NCBI GenBank assembly: GCA_017937685.1
Contig: JAGBDD010000091.1
Span: forward strand, 1 to 44,583
Origin: Thermoguttaceae bacterium
GTDB taxonomy: Bacteria; Planctomycetota; Planctomycetia; Pirellulales; Thermoguttaceae
Direction of reading: 5' to 3'
Length of the DNA: 44,583 nt
The notes below the pieces were generated by a model. The model worked only from the letters and a program-made list of their open reading frames with translations. It ran no database searches and had not been told where the DNA came from. Made by a program: the position numbers and the translations under genes. Below are positions 8,147 to 18,217 of the stretch, piece by piece. How positions within the stretch are numbered: the first letter of the stretch is position 1; each line of letters begins with the position of its first letter.

Positions 8147-9001
8147 ATGGCGAAAACGAACGCAAACGCGAACGCGCCCGTCGGGCCTTGGCGCGAAGGC
8201 CGGCCTTCTTTTAAAGCGTTTTATCCGGAACTTATTTTTTTAACGGTCGTTACGCTCGCTTTCATCGCGTTGGCCGTTCGGCTTAGTTGCTCCGGAACAA
8301 AGGCGACGTCGGAAAACGCCGAGCCGACGCCCGTTTCGTCCGCGACGTTTTTCTCGACGTCGCAAGCGTTTGCGCAAGACGCTTCGCTCGACGCGCCCCT
8401 TGCGACCGAGGAAACGTCCGCGAATCAAGCCGACGAGAACGTTGTCGCGCCGTTCGACGATTTAGAAGCGGTCGAAGCGGTCGCGCCGCAAACGGAAACG
8501 GAAGCTGAACCCGCCGCGCCGCAAACGGCGAAATCCGGGACGTTCGCGAAAATTTGGGCGATTTGGGGCGTCTGCCTCGCGATTCCGGCGCTTCTTTGGA
8601 TTTGGCGCGCTTGGAACTGGCTTGTCGCGGTTTACGGCGTTCGTTTTGAAATTCGTTGCGACGCCGACAATCCGAAGGCGACGACGATTTTGGTAACGCG
8701 CGGTATTTTCAACAAGAAAACCGACTCCTTGCACATTGCGCAAGTCAAGGATATTCAAAGTTCGCAAACCTTTTTCCAAAAATACTTTCAAGGCGGCGTC
8801 GGCACGATCAAGTTGTTTACGCAAGACCTGACCGACGGGATTCTCCAAATGAAAAATATGGAGGAGCCGAGCCGAGTCTTTAACGCGCTGGACGAGTTGC
8901 GCCGTCGTTACTGGGCGTTGGGCGGCGTCGGCGGTTTGAACGGGCAAGCGGGCGTTTCCGTCGAACCGGAAAATTTCGAAGGAATAAACGACGCGGTCTA
9001 A
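8147..9001 (+). CDS. Two-TM membrane protein with bacterial PH domain
   Basis: A 284-residue protein. Hydrophobic segments lie at about 28-48 and 135-155. The roughly 85 residues between them are rich in Glu, Asp, Ala and Thr and look disordered. After TM2 comes a domain (about 162-255) resembling bacterial pleckstrin-homology domains of the bPH_2/DUF304 type: VRFEIR, then ILVTRGIFNKKTDSLHIAQVKDI, then GVGTIKLFTQD. That matches the family pattern of a 'RG...k...i.l..I.di.. .q....r..G.G.i.i' core. Such proteins (for example YdbS/YdbT) are membrane-associated and mostly uncharacterised. An AACGAGGA ribosome-binding site precedes the ATG. The acidic linker is unusual compared with short family members. 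Role unknown; stress or envelope function is only a guess from the family. Confidence 0.75.
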   Translation: MAKTNANANAPVGPWREGRPSFKAFYPELIFLTVVTLAFIALAVRLSCSGTKATSENAEPTPVSSATFFSTSQAFAQDASLDAPLATEETSANQADENVVAPFDDLEAVEAVAPQTETEAEPAAPQTAKSGTFAKIWAIWGVCLAIPALLWIWRAWNWLVAVYGVRFEIRCDADNPKATTILVTRGIFNKKTDSLHIAQVKDIQSSQTFFQKYFQGGVGTIKLFTQDLTDGILQMKNMEEPSRVFNALDELRRRYWALGGVGGLNGQAGVSVEPENFEGINDAV

Positions 9002-9199
9002 GTTAAGACGTAGCGCGAGTTAATGAGATTTAAGGCGGTTCGGCTCCGAACGTTTTATGTTGAGGAGGGCTCCGCGTTTTAGGTTTTCGGTCCGACGTTT
9101 GCGAGTCGGACGCCGCCGAGCGTCGGTTCGCGCGTTCGTTTGAAAACGTCGGGCCGTTTAGTTTCTTGGCTTTTAAATAAAGCGAGCGAAGGTGTTTAT

Positions 9200-10987
9200 A
9201 TGAAATTGAATTTGTCGAAAGCGGCGGCGACGGTCGCGGCTTTATTGGCGGCGATTCCGGTCTCGGCGTTAGGCGACGAAGCGCGTTGGACGTTGCGCAA
9301 CATTCCGCGCGAAAAGGCGACGGTCGTCGCGCACCGCGGCGCGGGCGATTTGGCGCCGGAAAACTGTATGTCCTCTCTTGAAATGACTTGGAAGATGGGC
9401 GGAACGCCGGAAGTCGACGTGCGTTCGACTAAAGACGGGCGGATTTTAATGTTTCACGACGCCAACTTCGCCCGCGTTTGCCCGACCGCGCCCGCCGAAC
9501 TTAAAGCGAAGGGAGTCGAGGACTTAACGTTTGACGAAGCCCGCGCGCTCGACATTGGTTCCTTTCGCGGAGAACAGTTCAAGGGCGAAAAAATTATTTC
9601 GATCGAAGAAATTTGCGACGCGTTGAGACAAAACAATCGACGCCGCGTCGTGATCGACGTAAAAAACGTTGACTTTGAACAACTTGCGAAAGCCGTTTAC
9701 GACGTGCGTTTCCAAGTAACGTTGACGTCGGGTAACGAAGCGCACCTCGAACGTTGGGCGGACGTTTGCCCGAACGCCGACGCGACGCTCTGGATGGGGC
9801 TCGGCAAAATGAAGGACGCCGACGTCGAAGCGCGTTTTGAAAAGTTGCGCGCCAATAACTTTAAAGGTATCAACCGTTTGCAGATTCACGTAACGAAGGA
9901 CGCCGACGGGAACCCGCAACCGTCGCTCGCTTGTTTACGTAAAGTCGCCGACGAACTGCGCGCTCGCGGAATCGAGTTCCAAACGATGGCGTGGCGGACG
10001 AAAACTTGCCCCGATTTGGCGACCGATATTCCGTTCCATAAAGCGCTGATGGACGCCGGTTCCGCCGGTTTCGGCGCCGACCGTCCCGACGTTACGTTCC
10101 AAGCGCTCGACGAATATTACGCGGAAACCCCCGCCGATTGGAACGTTAGAGAAAATCTTCCGTTCGCGGAAATCCTCGTTCAAGGGCACCGCGGTATGGG
10201 CGGCGAAGCGCCGGAAGGAACGCTCGAAACCTTCCGCGCCGCGTGGGCGATCAACGTCGTGCCGGAAGCCGATATTCGCATGACGAAAGACGGCGTTATT
10301 ATGTCCTTTCACGACAATAACTTCAAACGCATTATTCCGGACGCGCCGGAAGACGTGAAGAAGCTCGGCGTCAAAGATTTTACGTATGAAGAGTGCCGCA
10401 AACTCGACGTTGGCGCGTATATGGGCGAAGCGTTTAAAGGTCAGCGAATGGCCGACTTAGACGAAATGATGGCCGCGCTGAAAGAAGACCCGCGCCGCTT
10501 GATTTTCTTCGACGTGAAGCAAGTCGACTTCGAAGTTTTGGCGAAAGCGACCGAAGCCGTTCACCCGCAAATCATTTTGGCCAGCTCTAAGTACGACGAA
10601 ATCAAGGCTTGGAAGAAGGTCGCGCCGCGTTCGAAGGCGATGCTCTGGATGCCGACGACGTGGAGCGGAACCGCCGACGACCTGAAAGACCGCTTCGATA
10701 AAATTCGCGACGAAAACTTCGCCGATCTCGACGCGTTGCAAGTTCACGTCGTTGTCGACGATAAGGGCGAAGTGAAGCCGTCGCTCGACGTGTTGCGTTA
10801 CTGCGGAACCGAATGTCGCAAACGCGGCGTTACGTTCGAAACGCTCTCCTGGACGAACGGCGACAAAGAGTCGACGTACTGGACGCTTCTTGACGCCGGG
10901 TGCGCTTCCTTCGCGACCGACTACCCGACCGCGACGATGAAGGCGATCGGCGAATATTACGCGCGGGAAAACGAAGAAAAGAAATAA
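9200..10987 (+). CDS. Secreted protein with two glycerophosphodiester phosphodiesterase domains
   Basis: A 595-residue protein. A longer frame begins at 9140, but the Met at 9200 has the GAAGGTG ribosome-binding site and starts a classic signal peptide (cleavage around 23-25). Two homologous GDPD TIM-barrel domains follow in tandem. Domain 1 (about 38-320) has H45-R46-G, PEN, E71-x-D73 and H86-D87. Domain 2 (about 325-595) has H330-R331-G, E356-x-D358 and H371-D372, with PEG in place of PEN. These are the metal-binding and catalytic positions of the family, which hydrolyses glycerophosphodiesters to glycerol-3-phosphate and an alcohol. Both domains end with a similar EYYA helix, which marks an internal duplication. 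Export suggests scavenging of phospholipid or teichoic-acid-type debris outside the cytoplasm. Substrate not determinable. Confidence 0.9.
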   Translation: MKLNLSKAAATVAALLAAIPVSALGDEARWTLRNIPREKATVVAHRGAGDLAPENCMSSLEMTWKMGGTPEVDVRSTKDGRILMFHDANFARVCPTAPAELKAKGVEDLTFDEARALDIGSFRGEQFKGEKIISIEEICDALRQNNRRRVVIDVKNVDFEQLAKAVYDVRFQVTLTSGNEAHLERWADVCPNADATLWMGLGKMKDADVEARFEKLRANNFKGINRLQIHVTKDADGNPQPSLACLRKVADELRARGIEFQTMAWRTKTCPDLATDIPFHKALMDAGSAGFGADRPDVTFQALDEYYAETPADWNVRENLPFAEILVQGHRGMGGEAPEGTLETFRAAWAINVVPEADIRMTKDGVIMSFHDNNFKRIIPDAPEDVKKLGVKDFTYEECRKLDVGAYMGEAFKGQRMADLDEMMAALKEDPRRLIFFDVKQVDFEVLAKATEAVHPQIILASSKYDEIKAWKKVAPRSKAMLWMPTTWSGTADDLKDRFDKIRDENFADLDALQVHVVVDDKGEVKPSLDVLRYCGTECRKRGVTFETLSWTNGDKESTYWTLLDAGCASFATDYPTATMKAIGEYYARENEEKK

Positions 10988-11022
10988 CGTAACAGAAGTA
11001 ACAAAACAAGTTGCGTAAAAAG

Positions 11023-11060
11023 AAAGGTCGAGCGTTCTTTCGAAACGCTCGACCTTTTTT
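11023..11060. terminator. Bidirectional terminator between convergent genes
   Basis: A 12-bp perfect stem (aggtcgagcgtt / aacgctcgacct) with a 7-nt loop is followed by a run of T on the plus strand; A-rich sequence on the left gives a T-rich tail on the minus strand. It lies between the GDPD gene (plus) and the macroglobulin gene (minus). Confidence 0.88.
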
Positions 11061-11080
11061 AACGCCTTGAACCGGTAGGA

Positions 11081-14000
11081 TTACTTGGCGTCGCCGCCGA
11101 TTTCGCGGTCGAGAACGTTCGCCTTGAACTCGTCGGAGTTGCCTCTAAGTTCCGGCGCGTACATCGCTTCGACGCGAGTCGGAAGCGCGGAGAAGCGACC
11201 CGGCGTCTCGGCGCGTAACCGATACGAAACGGTCGAGCGTCCTTGCGGAATCCGCGACGCGAAGAAGCAGACGCGGTCGTCTCGGTACTCGACGTAAGCT
11301 CCGAGATTGTTGCCGTTATAACCGCTCGACGTTTCGACCGGCTCGCACCCGGCGGCTTTGCGATCTTCAAGGAGAATCGACTCGTACTCGTTTTTCGATT
11401 CGAGAATCAACTCGACTTCGATAAGATCGCCGGAAGTAACCGAATCGCCGGAGTTTAGCGCGATTTTTCCAAACCGTTCGACGCGTTGCGAAACCGCTTG
11501 ACCTCGCGCGCCTTCGACGAGCGCCGTCGCGTCCTTTTTCGGAACGAGCTTGTAATAACGCCGTTCGACTTTCACTTCGAGCCCGGCTTTTTCGATCGGG
11601 TCTTCGAGCGTGAAAAATTCGAGATAAGCGTTGTAATACAAGGGATTCGCGCCGGTCGTTCGCAGGACGATTTCGCGGTCGCCGGACGCGATTTGCGTCG
11701 CGTCGAGAACGAGCGTTCCGTCCGTTGCGAAGAGCGTTTCCGGCGAATACTCGACCGTTTTGCGCGGTTCGCCGTCGACGTAAACTTCGACTTTCGAATT
11801 GGTTGCGAGTTCGTTCGTTTGGCGCAAATACTCGACGAACGCTTCGACGCAGACGGCGGAGTCGCGCGTCGAATTCCAGTAAGTCGCGTGTTTGCGGTTG
11901 TTAAGCAAGAACTTGACGAGGCGCGGCGCGTCGTCGGCGAGCCCGAGGCGTCGAAGCGTTTCGGCGTCGACGCGACTTAACAGCTTCAAGTAAGCGGCTT
12001 GCGTTTCCATTTCGGAACCGTGCCAACGCCAAAAATACCAACCGGGAACGTCGTTCAGTTCGAGCCAAACCGTTTGGTTTTCATCGTCGACCTTGCGATA
12101 TTGCGACAAGCGACGCAAAATCGTTTCGACTCGGGACTTAGCGACGGCGCGCGACTCGACGAGTTCCGGCGTTTGGCCTTGCGTCGGCGTCTTCGTTTCG
12201 GCGTCGAGCGCGAGCGCAAACATTGACGCCGGATAGAGTTGCAACTCGGTTCGCGCTTCCCAAAGGAACTCTTTCATCGTCGCGAAGAGTTCTGCGGGAT
12301 TGTCGGAAATCGAAACGTTTTCCGTATCTTGCTTGTCGACAAAGGTTTCGGAGAACGGAACCGGGCGGATTCCCGCTTCGGACAACGTGTAATAAACAAG
12401 CGCGTCCGCTTCGTCGGCGTCGTTTTTATAAAGACTCCAAGCGCCTTCTCGCGCTTTGCGCTCGTCGCTCCAAACTTTGCCGCGCAAGATTTTAACCGCT
12501 TCTTCGCGTTGATAGTTTTGGAGCCAAGCGATCCCGTTTTGGAGCGCGTGTTCCGGAACCGCTTGGTCGTTGTCGCGCGCCAAAACGAGCCCGCGAACGA
12601 CGAGCGCGGTCATTTCCGCCGTCGAACGTTCGCCGACGCCGGAGAACCAGCCCCAACCGCCGTCGCCGCATTGCGCCGCGACGAGTTTGTCGACGCCGAT
12701 TTGCGCGAGTTTGCGCGCTTCGTCGACGTCGTAAACCGCCTCGTTCGAAGCGTTGCGACTCCATTGCGCGGCGCGTTCTTTAGCGTCGCCGAGTTCCTGC
12801 GCGTTCAGGTTCGCCCGTTTTTCTTTGAGCGACGCCAAGTCGACGCCGGAATCGAGGAGCGCTTTTTGCGCGATAACCAGCGGCAGAAAACGGTTTAGCG
12901 TTTGCTCGTTGCAGCCGTAAGGATACTCGATCATATACGGCAAGGCGTCGAAAATCGCCCCGGCGAGCGTCGGCGAGAAACGGACGGTCAGTTTCGTCGT
13001 TTCAGGACGTCGCGCTTCCGGAACGGTTAAACGGAACTTCGCTTCGCGCGGCGCTTTAGCGTCTTGCGAAGCGGCGTCAAGAGACGGAATCATACCGGAA
13101 ACGGCGATTTGCTTCGACATGCCGCGTTCCAAAATCGGGAGCGTCTCTTGAATCGCGTCCGACTCTTCGTCGGTCAACGCTTTCATTGTAAGCGTCGCTT
13201 CGCCAACGTTTTGCGCTTTGACGAGCCAGTCGACGCGAGTTTCGCCGGACGCCGGAACGACGACGGTTCGCGTCGCGGCGTTCGTTCCGATTCCCGGTGC
13301 GTTCAACGCGGCGCCGTCGGCGTTTTCGACGAGCGTAAGTCGCGGCGAATCGGCGTTTTCCGCGTCGAACTCGAGCGAGACTTGAACCGTTTTTTCAGAG
13401 TCGAGGTAGTTGTGAACGATCGCCGAAAGAACCGCTTCGTCGTTTTGCGTCAGGAAACGCGGCTTTTGCATACGGACGATAACGTCTTTGCGCGAAATGA
13501 ATTCCGCCGTTCCGGAGCCGACGCGCAACCCGGCGCCGACCGACCAAGCGGCGACCTTCCAAGTCGTTAAGTTCTCCGGCGTCTCGATTTCCAGCTCGAT
13601 CACGCCGTCGTTATTCGGGAGTAAGTCGGCCGCCCAGAACGCGAGATCGGCGAGATTTTTGCGCGTTTTCGCTTCGACAAACGCCGGTTGCGCCGAACTT
13701 TGCGACGTCGCGCCTGTTTCGGCGAGACTCGCGTCCGCGGCGGCTTTAAATTCGTTGCTACGCATACGAGCGCTCGATTTAAAGGTCGCTCCTACCGGCG
13801 CGGCGCCCATCGCCGCGGCAGGCGCGGGCGCCGCTGTCGCCGTCGGTTCCGAACGCGCGGCGCCCATGCCGCCCATCAGCATTGGCGCGGCGTCCATTTC
13901 CATCGCCGCTTCTTCGACGACGGCGAAATCTTCCGCGTCGCCGTTCAGCGCTAATGCGTTGGAAGCGGTAAAGATAGAGCCGCCGAAAACGCCGAGATCG

Positions 14001-17000
14001 CGCATTTTCGACTCGGCTCCTTGCGGGATTCGGAAAATTTCGCGGAGGTTTGTCGCAAAATCGGGCGATGTTCCGTAACGGCGCCAATTCCAGAAGAACT
14101 TGCGGACGTCTTCGTCGTTCGGGCCGCGACCGGCGAGCTGTTCGAGCGCCTTATCGTAAACGGTAACAACGGTTTGCCCGACGACCGGGCGCCCTTCGAG
14201 GTCGGTTAAGCGGACTTCGATTTTCGTCTTTTCGCCCGGCGCGACCGTCGCTTTCGACGGAAGAACTTCGACGTTCAAAACGCGACTTTCCGGCGGAACG
14301 ACGATTTCTCGCGACGCGCTGTAAAACTCGCCGTTCGAGACGGTTCCGGCTTCAACGAAGAAGTTCGGCATATCGCGCTTTTCGATTTTAATGTCGACGC
14401 AAGCCGTTCCGTTTTCGAGTTTTACAATTCGCGGTTTCGTCGGCGCGAGCCCGTGTTCCGGGCGTTCGAAGAGAAGAACCGTCGCGTCGGGGCGGTCGGA
14501 CGCGATTTGGAGACGCGCCGTTTCGCCGACTTTAAATTCCGATTTTTCAAGCGTTAGTTCGAGGTCGCCAAAACGGAACGCGCCGTCGCCGCTCTCTTTC
14601 TTCGCGTCGGCTTTCGCTTCGGCGCTTTGCGACGTCGCGCCGACGGTCAAGAGAACGCCGCCTTCGCGACGCAACCCTTGCGGCGTCTCGACTTCGCAAG
14701 AGAGTCGGTATTGGCCGGGCTCCGCGGCGGAGAGCGAAAGCGTTCCAAAACCGTCGGCGTTCGTCGCGACTCGCTTCGAGAAAACTTCCGTTTCGACCGG
14801 TTTTAACGCTCTTAAACCGTTAGTCGACGCGGTTTGTGTTTTGTCGTTTTCGACAGGGCGCCACTCGATTTTGAAGAGACGAACGGTCGCTTCGCCGACG
14901 ACCGGTTTGCCGTCGACGCGGCGAGTTTGGAACGACGCGTCGATTTGGGACGCGGCGTCGTAAAAACCGCGATTCGTCCAAACGCAAACCTTGAACGGGT
15001 TGCGAGTTGCGAAAACGGAGCCGGTTCCGACGATCGTGCGACGCGAACGGTCGACGACTTCCGCCGTAATTTCGTAACGCTGGTCGTCGTTCGGGAAAAG
15101 CTCCTTCGCAAACGACGTGTCGATAACGATTTGCGCTTTGCCGTCGGCGTCGAGCTTCGTCGTTCCGTCGAGAACGACCTCCGGAACGCCGCCCGAGCGC
15201 GGGAACCAAGTCGGAATCGGACGGCGCCAACCCCAATTCGACCAACCGGGATACCACGCGGCATCGCCGTGAAGCCAACCGTAACCGGGGCCGTAAAACC
15301 AATCCCAGGGCAAAACCGGATACCAAGTTTCATCGTATCGCGTTCGCGTAACCTTATACGAAACTTCGCCTTCGGCAACGGGCGCGCCGAAAAGATACTT
15401 CGCGGAAATCGTCGCTTCGATCTTGTCGCCGAGCGTAATCGGCTCGGCGGGCGCGTCGACGGCGACTTCAAATTCCGGTTTGCGGTACTCTTCGAGCCGG
15501 AAGGAGCCGCCGCCGTACCAATAACGGTTGTTCGTCGCGCGGATTTGAACGTTGTAAACGCCGAGTTGAGCGTCTTTAGGGAGTTCGAACGAACCGGCGA
15601 AGGCGCCGAAATCGTCCAAAACGACCGTTTCCGTTTTCACTTCGTCGCCGCGCGGGGACGTAATCGAGTACTTAACTTCTTTTCCGGCCCAAAGATGCGT
15701 TTCCGGCAAGTCGTATTTCGCCGTCCCGAGCCAAAACTTGAACTCGGCTTTTTGGCCGGGGCGATAAAGCGGACGGTCGGAGACGAAATAGGCGCGAGCT
15801 TGCTCGTTCGTTTCGTCGTTCGTAAAGCTTTGAGCGCGGCGCAGTTGCGCGTCGAGGCGTTGCGTCGAGAGATAGGCGAAACGCGCCGTTTCGCCGGGGC
15901 GCTCGGACGGAACGATCGTAAACGTCGTGTAATAACAGCTTGACGAGGCGGTTAAGTCGTCGTTGAAACCGGGGATTTTTGCGACGACGAAGGAACCGTT
16001 TTCGTCGGTTTGGACCGTTTCGGAGCGAGCGGTTCGCGTTCGGCGATTACCGTCGCGGTTCCAACTCGTCTTGACGACGAGGAGTTCGGCTTCGACGTTC
16101 GCGAGCGGGGCGCCGGTTACCGCGTCGGCGACGTAAAAGTATTCGCCGTCGGCGGTTGAGCGCGAAACGATCGCGGCGTCCGGCTTCCAAAAGAACGCGG
16201 TCGTCTTCTCGGCGGTCTTTTCGGAGTTTTTCGCGGTCGCTTCGACGTAAAACAAACCGCCGCGAGAGATCGGAAGCGCGACGTCATGTCGGCGATTGAA
16301 ATGCCCCGGCTCCGGTTCGATTTCAATCGTTCGGCGCGCGACTTCGGGGCCGAGGTATTTTTCGGCGATTTTCTCGACGCCTTGTCGTTGAAGGAAAAAT
16401 TCGATTTGCGGCGAGAATAAGTCTTTGCCGCCGACGGGGTTGGAGTTCGCGACTTGGCGAAATTCGTCGAGAAGTTTCGTCGCGTCAATTTCTCGAACGA
16501 CGAACTCGACCGCGTCGGCGTTGCGAGCGACGTAAGAAACGATCGTTTCGACGCCGTTGATTTTCGACGCTTCTAAGTCGAAGCGGCCCCAAGGATCGAC
16601 GATTTGATCGATTTGCTTTTGGACGTAATCGCGCGAATCTTGCATTACTCCTTTTTCCGCAAGCGCTTGGCGATAAAGTTTGAGCGCTTTGTCGTATTGG
16701 CGACGGTTGCTATATTCTTGCGCGATAAGGCTTAACGCTTCCGCTTTCCGCTGCGCGCCGTCGGCGTATTCGAGCGCTTCGCGCCAAATCGCGAGGCAGT
16801 TTTCCTCGTCCGGGAGTTTGAAGCGTTTGACGCCGGTCGCCAATTTCGCGATCGTTTCCGAATCGTCGAGAGTGTGAAGGTCCCAAATTCCGGTTTCGGA
16901 CGTCGGGGCGTTCGGCGCGTTCGGATCGGTCGGGAAGTAGCGCGAATAATCGGCGAGCGTTTGAACGCCGAAGACTCTTTGCGCGATAACGCCTTGTTGA

Positions 17001-18121
17001 ACAAGGGTTTGGAATTTTTGGTAGACGTCGGCGACGGCAAGAATTTGCGCTTGGATAAAGCGGAGTCTTTCGCCGTCGTTGCGAGCCGCTTCGAACGATT
17101 CCGGCGTCGCGAAGAAAACCGGGTTTCCTTCGGCGTCGACCGGAGCGCCTTGACGACGCGACGCCCGGTAACGGTTTTGCGCGGGTTCGTAATCGGGCAA
17201 AACGTCGAGATCGGTTTTCGCTTGCAGGCGCCAACGTTCGTTGTCGTCGCCGAGAACGTTGGCGAAAACTTGGTAAAATCGACGAAATTCTTCGCAAACG
17301 ACGTCGCCTCGGCGCGCCAGGAACGACGCGCTATGGCCTTGGAAAGTCGGCGAGGCTTTGAGCGCTTCGACGTCGGGCGCGGCGTCGAGACCGTTCGGAA
17401 AGAGCGCGGCCAACTCGGCTTGCGCTTTCGGAAGCGCGGCGTTCAAGAGTTGCAGCGCGAGAACGCGGTCGCGAGCCGTCGAGTCGAGTTGATCGCGAGC
17501 CGAGTAAACGCTTCGATCGAAAACGCCGTCGACCATAACGCCGCGTTTCGGCCAACGTTTTAAATGCTCGACTAACGCCGCTTGAACGCGCCAAGAATCG
17601 GAAAAACGTCTCGATAATTCTAAGAGACGCTCTTCGGCGCGGTTCCGACGGTCGCCGCGAAAGAAGTCGAACGATTCGAGCGCTCGAACGCGCATTTGAA
17701 CGTTGGCGTCGTCGGAGTAAATAACTCGTTCGAAAAGAACCGAGGCGTCGGCGGTCATCCGCTCGGCTTCAAGCGCGAAAGCGGCCGTTTGCAGGTCTTG
17801 CGTCGACTTGCCGGCGAGTTCCGCGTCGATTTCTTCCGGCGTTTTCGTCGCGATTCCGGCGAACGGAAGATTCGGTTTCGTCGCCGCGTCCGGAGCGACC
17901 GGGGCGTCGGGCGACGTCGGTTCGACGGGGCGAACGGAACGGGGCGGGCGAAGCGGCGGCGCGGCGTCGGATCGAACGTCGAAACCGAGTCCGAACGTCA
18001 ACGCGACGAGAGCGACGAACGGCGACGCGGCGACGAACGCTCGGACGCCCCGCGATTTTAAGCGGGATAAAAACGCGAAACGACCGGAACGGTTTTCGCG
18101 CGGTTTGGATTTTGTCGTCAT
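11081..18121 (-). CDS. Bacterial alpha-2-macroglobulin family protein
   Basis: A 2346-residue envelope protein expected to trap proteases: cleavage of a bait region exposes a thioester that binds the attacker. The N-terminus has a basic segment and a hydrophobic helix (about 30-48), so it is exported. Helical repeat-like sequence follows to about 520, then macroglobulin domains, including DRPLYRPGQKAEFKFW typical of MG2. A Trp/Tyr-rich insert lies near 925-970. A disordered Ala/Met/Pro/Gly segment (about 1395-1495) is a candidate bait region. The thioester motif YGC-N-E-Q has C1737 and Q1740, and the thioester domain continues with GGWGWFSG. There is no lipobox, unlike many proteobacterial homologues, and no penicillin-binding protein 1c gene next to it. 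AAGGAG lies 8 bases before the ATG. It is transcribed alone. Confidence 0.92.
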   Translation of the reverse strand: MTTKSKPRENRSGRFAFLSRLKSRGVRAFVAASPFVALVALTFGLGFDVRSDAAPPLRPPRSVRPVEPTSPDAPVAPDAATKPNLPFAGIATKTPEEIDAELAGKSTQDLQTAAFALEAERMTADASVLFERVIYSDDANVQMRVRALESFDFFRGDRRNRAEERLLELSRRFSDSWRVQAALVEHLKRWPKRGVMVDGVFDRSVYSARDQLDSTARDRVLALQLLNAALPKAQAELAALFPNGLDAAPDVEALKASPTFQGHSASFLARRGDVVCEEFRRFYQVFANVLGDDNERWRLQAKTDLDVLPDYEPAQNRYRASRRQGAPVDAEGNPVFFATPESFEAARNDGERLRFIQAQILAVADVYQKFQTLVQQGVIAQRVFGVQTLADYSRYFPTDPNAPNAPTSETGIWDLHTLDDSETIAKLATGVKRFKLPDEENCLAIWREALEYADGAQRKAEALSLIAQEYSNRRQYDKALKLYRQALAEKGVMQDSRDYVQKQIDQIVDPWGRFDLEASKINGVETIVSYVARNADAVEFVVREIDATKLLDEFRQVANSNPVGGKDLFSPQIEFFLQRQGVEKIAEKYLGPEVARRTIEIEPEPGHFNRRHDVALPISRGGLFYVEATAKNSEKTAEKTTAFFWKPDAAIVSRSTADGEYFYVADAVTGAPLANVEAELLVVKTSWNRDGNRRTRTARSETVQTDENGSFVVAKIPGFNDDLTASSSCYYTTFTIVPSERPGETARFAYLSTQRLDAQLRRAQSFTNDETNEQARAYFVSDRPLYRPGQKAEFKFWLGTAKYDLPETHLWAGKEVKYSITSPRGDEVKTETVVLDDFGAFAGSFELPKDAQLGVYNVQIRATNNRYWYGGGSFRLEEYRKPEFEVAVDAPAEPITLGDKIEATISAKYLFGAPVAEGEVSYKVTRTRYDETWYPVLPWDWFYGPGYGWLHGDAAWYPGWSNWGWRRPIPTWFPRSGGVPEVVLDGTTKLDADGKAQIVIDTSFAKELFPNDDQRYEITAEVVDRSRRTIVGTGSVFATRNPFKVCVWTNRGFYDAASQIDASFQTRRVDGKPVVGEATVRLFKIEWRPVENDKTQTASTNGLRALKPVETEVFSKRVATNADGFGTLSLSAAEPGQYRLSCEVETPQGLRREGGVLLTVGATSQSAEAKADAKKESGDGAFRFGDLELTLEKSEFKVGETARLQIASDRPDATVLLFERPEHGLAPTKPRIVKLENGTACVDIKIEKRDMPNFFVEAGTVSNGEFYSASREIVVPPESRVLNVEVLPSKATVAPGEKTKIEVRLTDLEGRPVVGQTVVTVYDKALEQLAGRGPNDEDVRKFFWNWRRYGTSPDFATNLREIFRIPQGAESKMRDLGVFGGSIFTASNALALNGDAEDFAVVEEAAMEMDAAPMLMGGMGAARSEPTATAAPAPAAAMGAAPVGATFKSSARMRSNEFKAAADASLAETGATSQSSAQPAFVEAKTRKNLADLAFWAADLLPNNDGVIELEIETPENLTTWKVAAWSVGAGLRVGSGTAEFISRKDVIVRMQKPRFLTQNDEAVLSAIVHNYLDSEKTVQVSLEFDAENADSPRLTLVENADGAALNAPGIGTNAATRTVVVPASGETRVDWLVKAQNVGEATLTMKALTDEESDAIQETLPILERGMSKQIAVSGMIPSLDAASQDAKAPREAKFRLTVPEARRPETTKLTVRFSPTLAGAIFDALPYMIEYPYGCNEQTLNRFLPLVIAQKALLDSGVDLASLKEKRANLNAQELGDAKERAAQWSRNASNEAVYDVDEARKLAQIGVDKLVAAQCGDGGWGWFSGVGERSTAEMTALVVRGLVLARDNDQAVPEHALQNGIAWLQNYQREEAVKILRGKVWSDERKAREGAWSLYKNDADEADALVYYTLSEAGIRPVPFSETFVDKQDTENVSISDNPAELFATMKEFLWEARTELQLYPASMFALALDAETKTPTQGQTPELVESRAVAKSRVETILRRLSQYRKVDDENQTVWLELNDVPGWYFWRWHGSEMETQAAYLKLLSRVDAETLRRLGLADDAPRLVKFLLNNRKHATYWNSTRDSAVCVEAFVEYLRQTNELATNSKVEVYVDGEPRKTVEYSPETLFATDGTLVLDATQIASGDREIVLRTTGANPLYYNAYLEFFTLEDPIEKAGLEVKVERRYYKLVPKKDATALVEGARGQAVSQRVERFGKIALNSGDSVTSGDLIEVELILESKNEYESILLEDRKAAGCEPVETSSGYNGNNLGAYVEYRDDRVCFFASRIPQGRSTVSYRLRAETPGRFSALPTRVEAMYAPELRGNSDEFKANVLDREIGGDAK

Positions 18122-18217
18122 TTTTCTTTCTCCTTAAAGGGCGAACGAACCGGCGACGGCGGCGCTCGGCGGAGCGAAAAGGCGCGAAACGTCGGCGGCG
18201 CGGTTCGGGATATTCCC

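Noticed and set aside
9090..9115. Hairpin gtccgac / gtcggac as terminator of the PH-domain gene
   Set aside because: Only 7 bp and no T tract follows.
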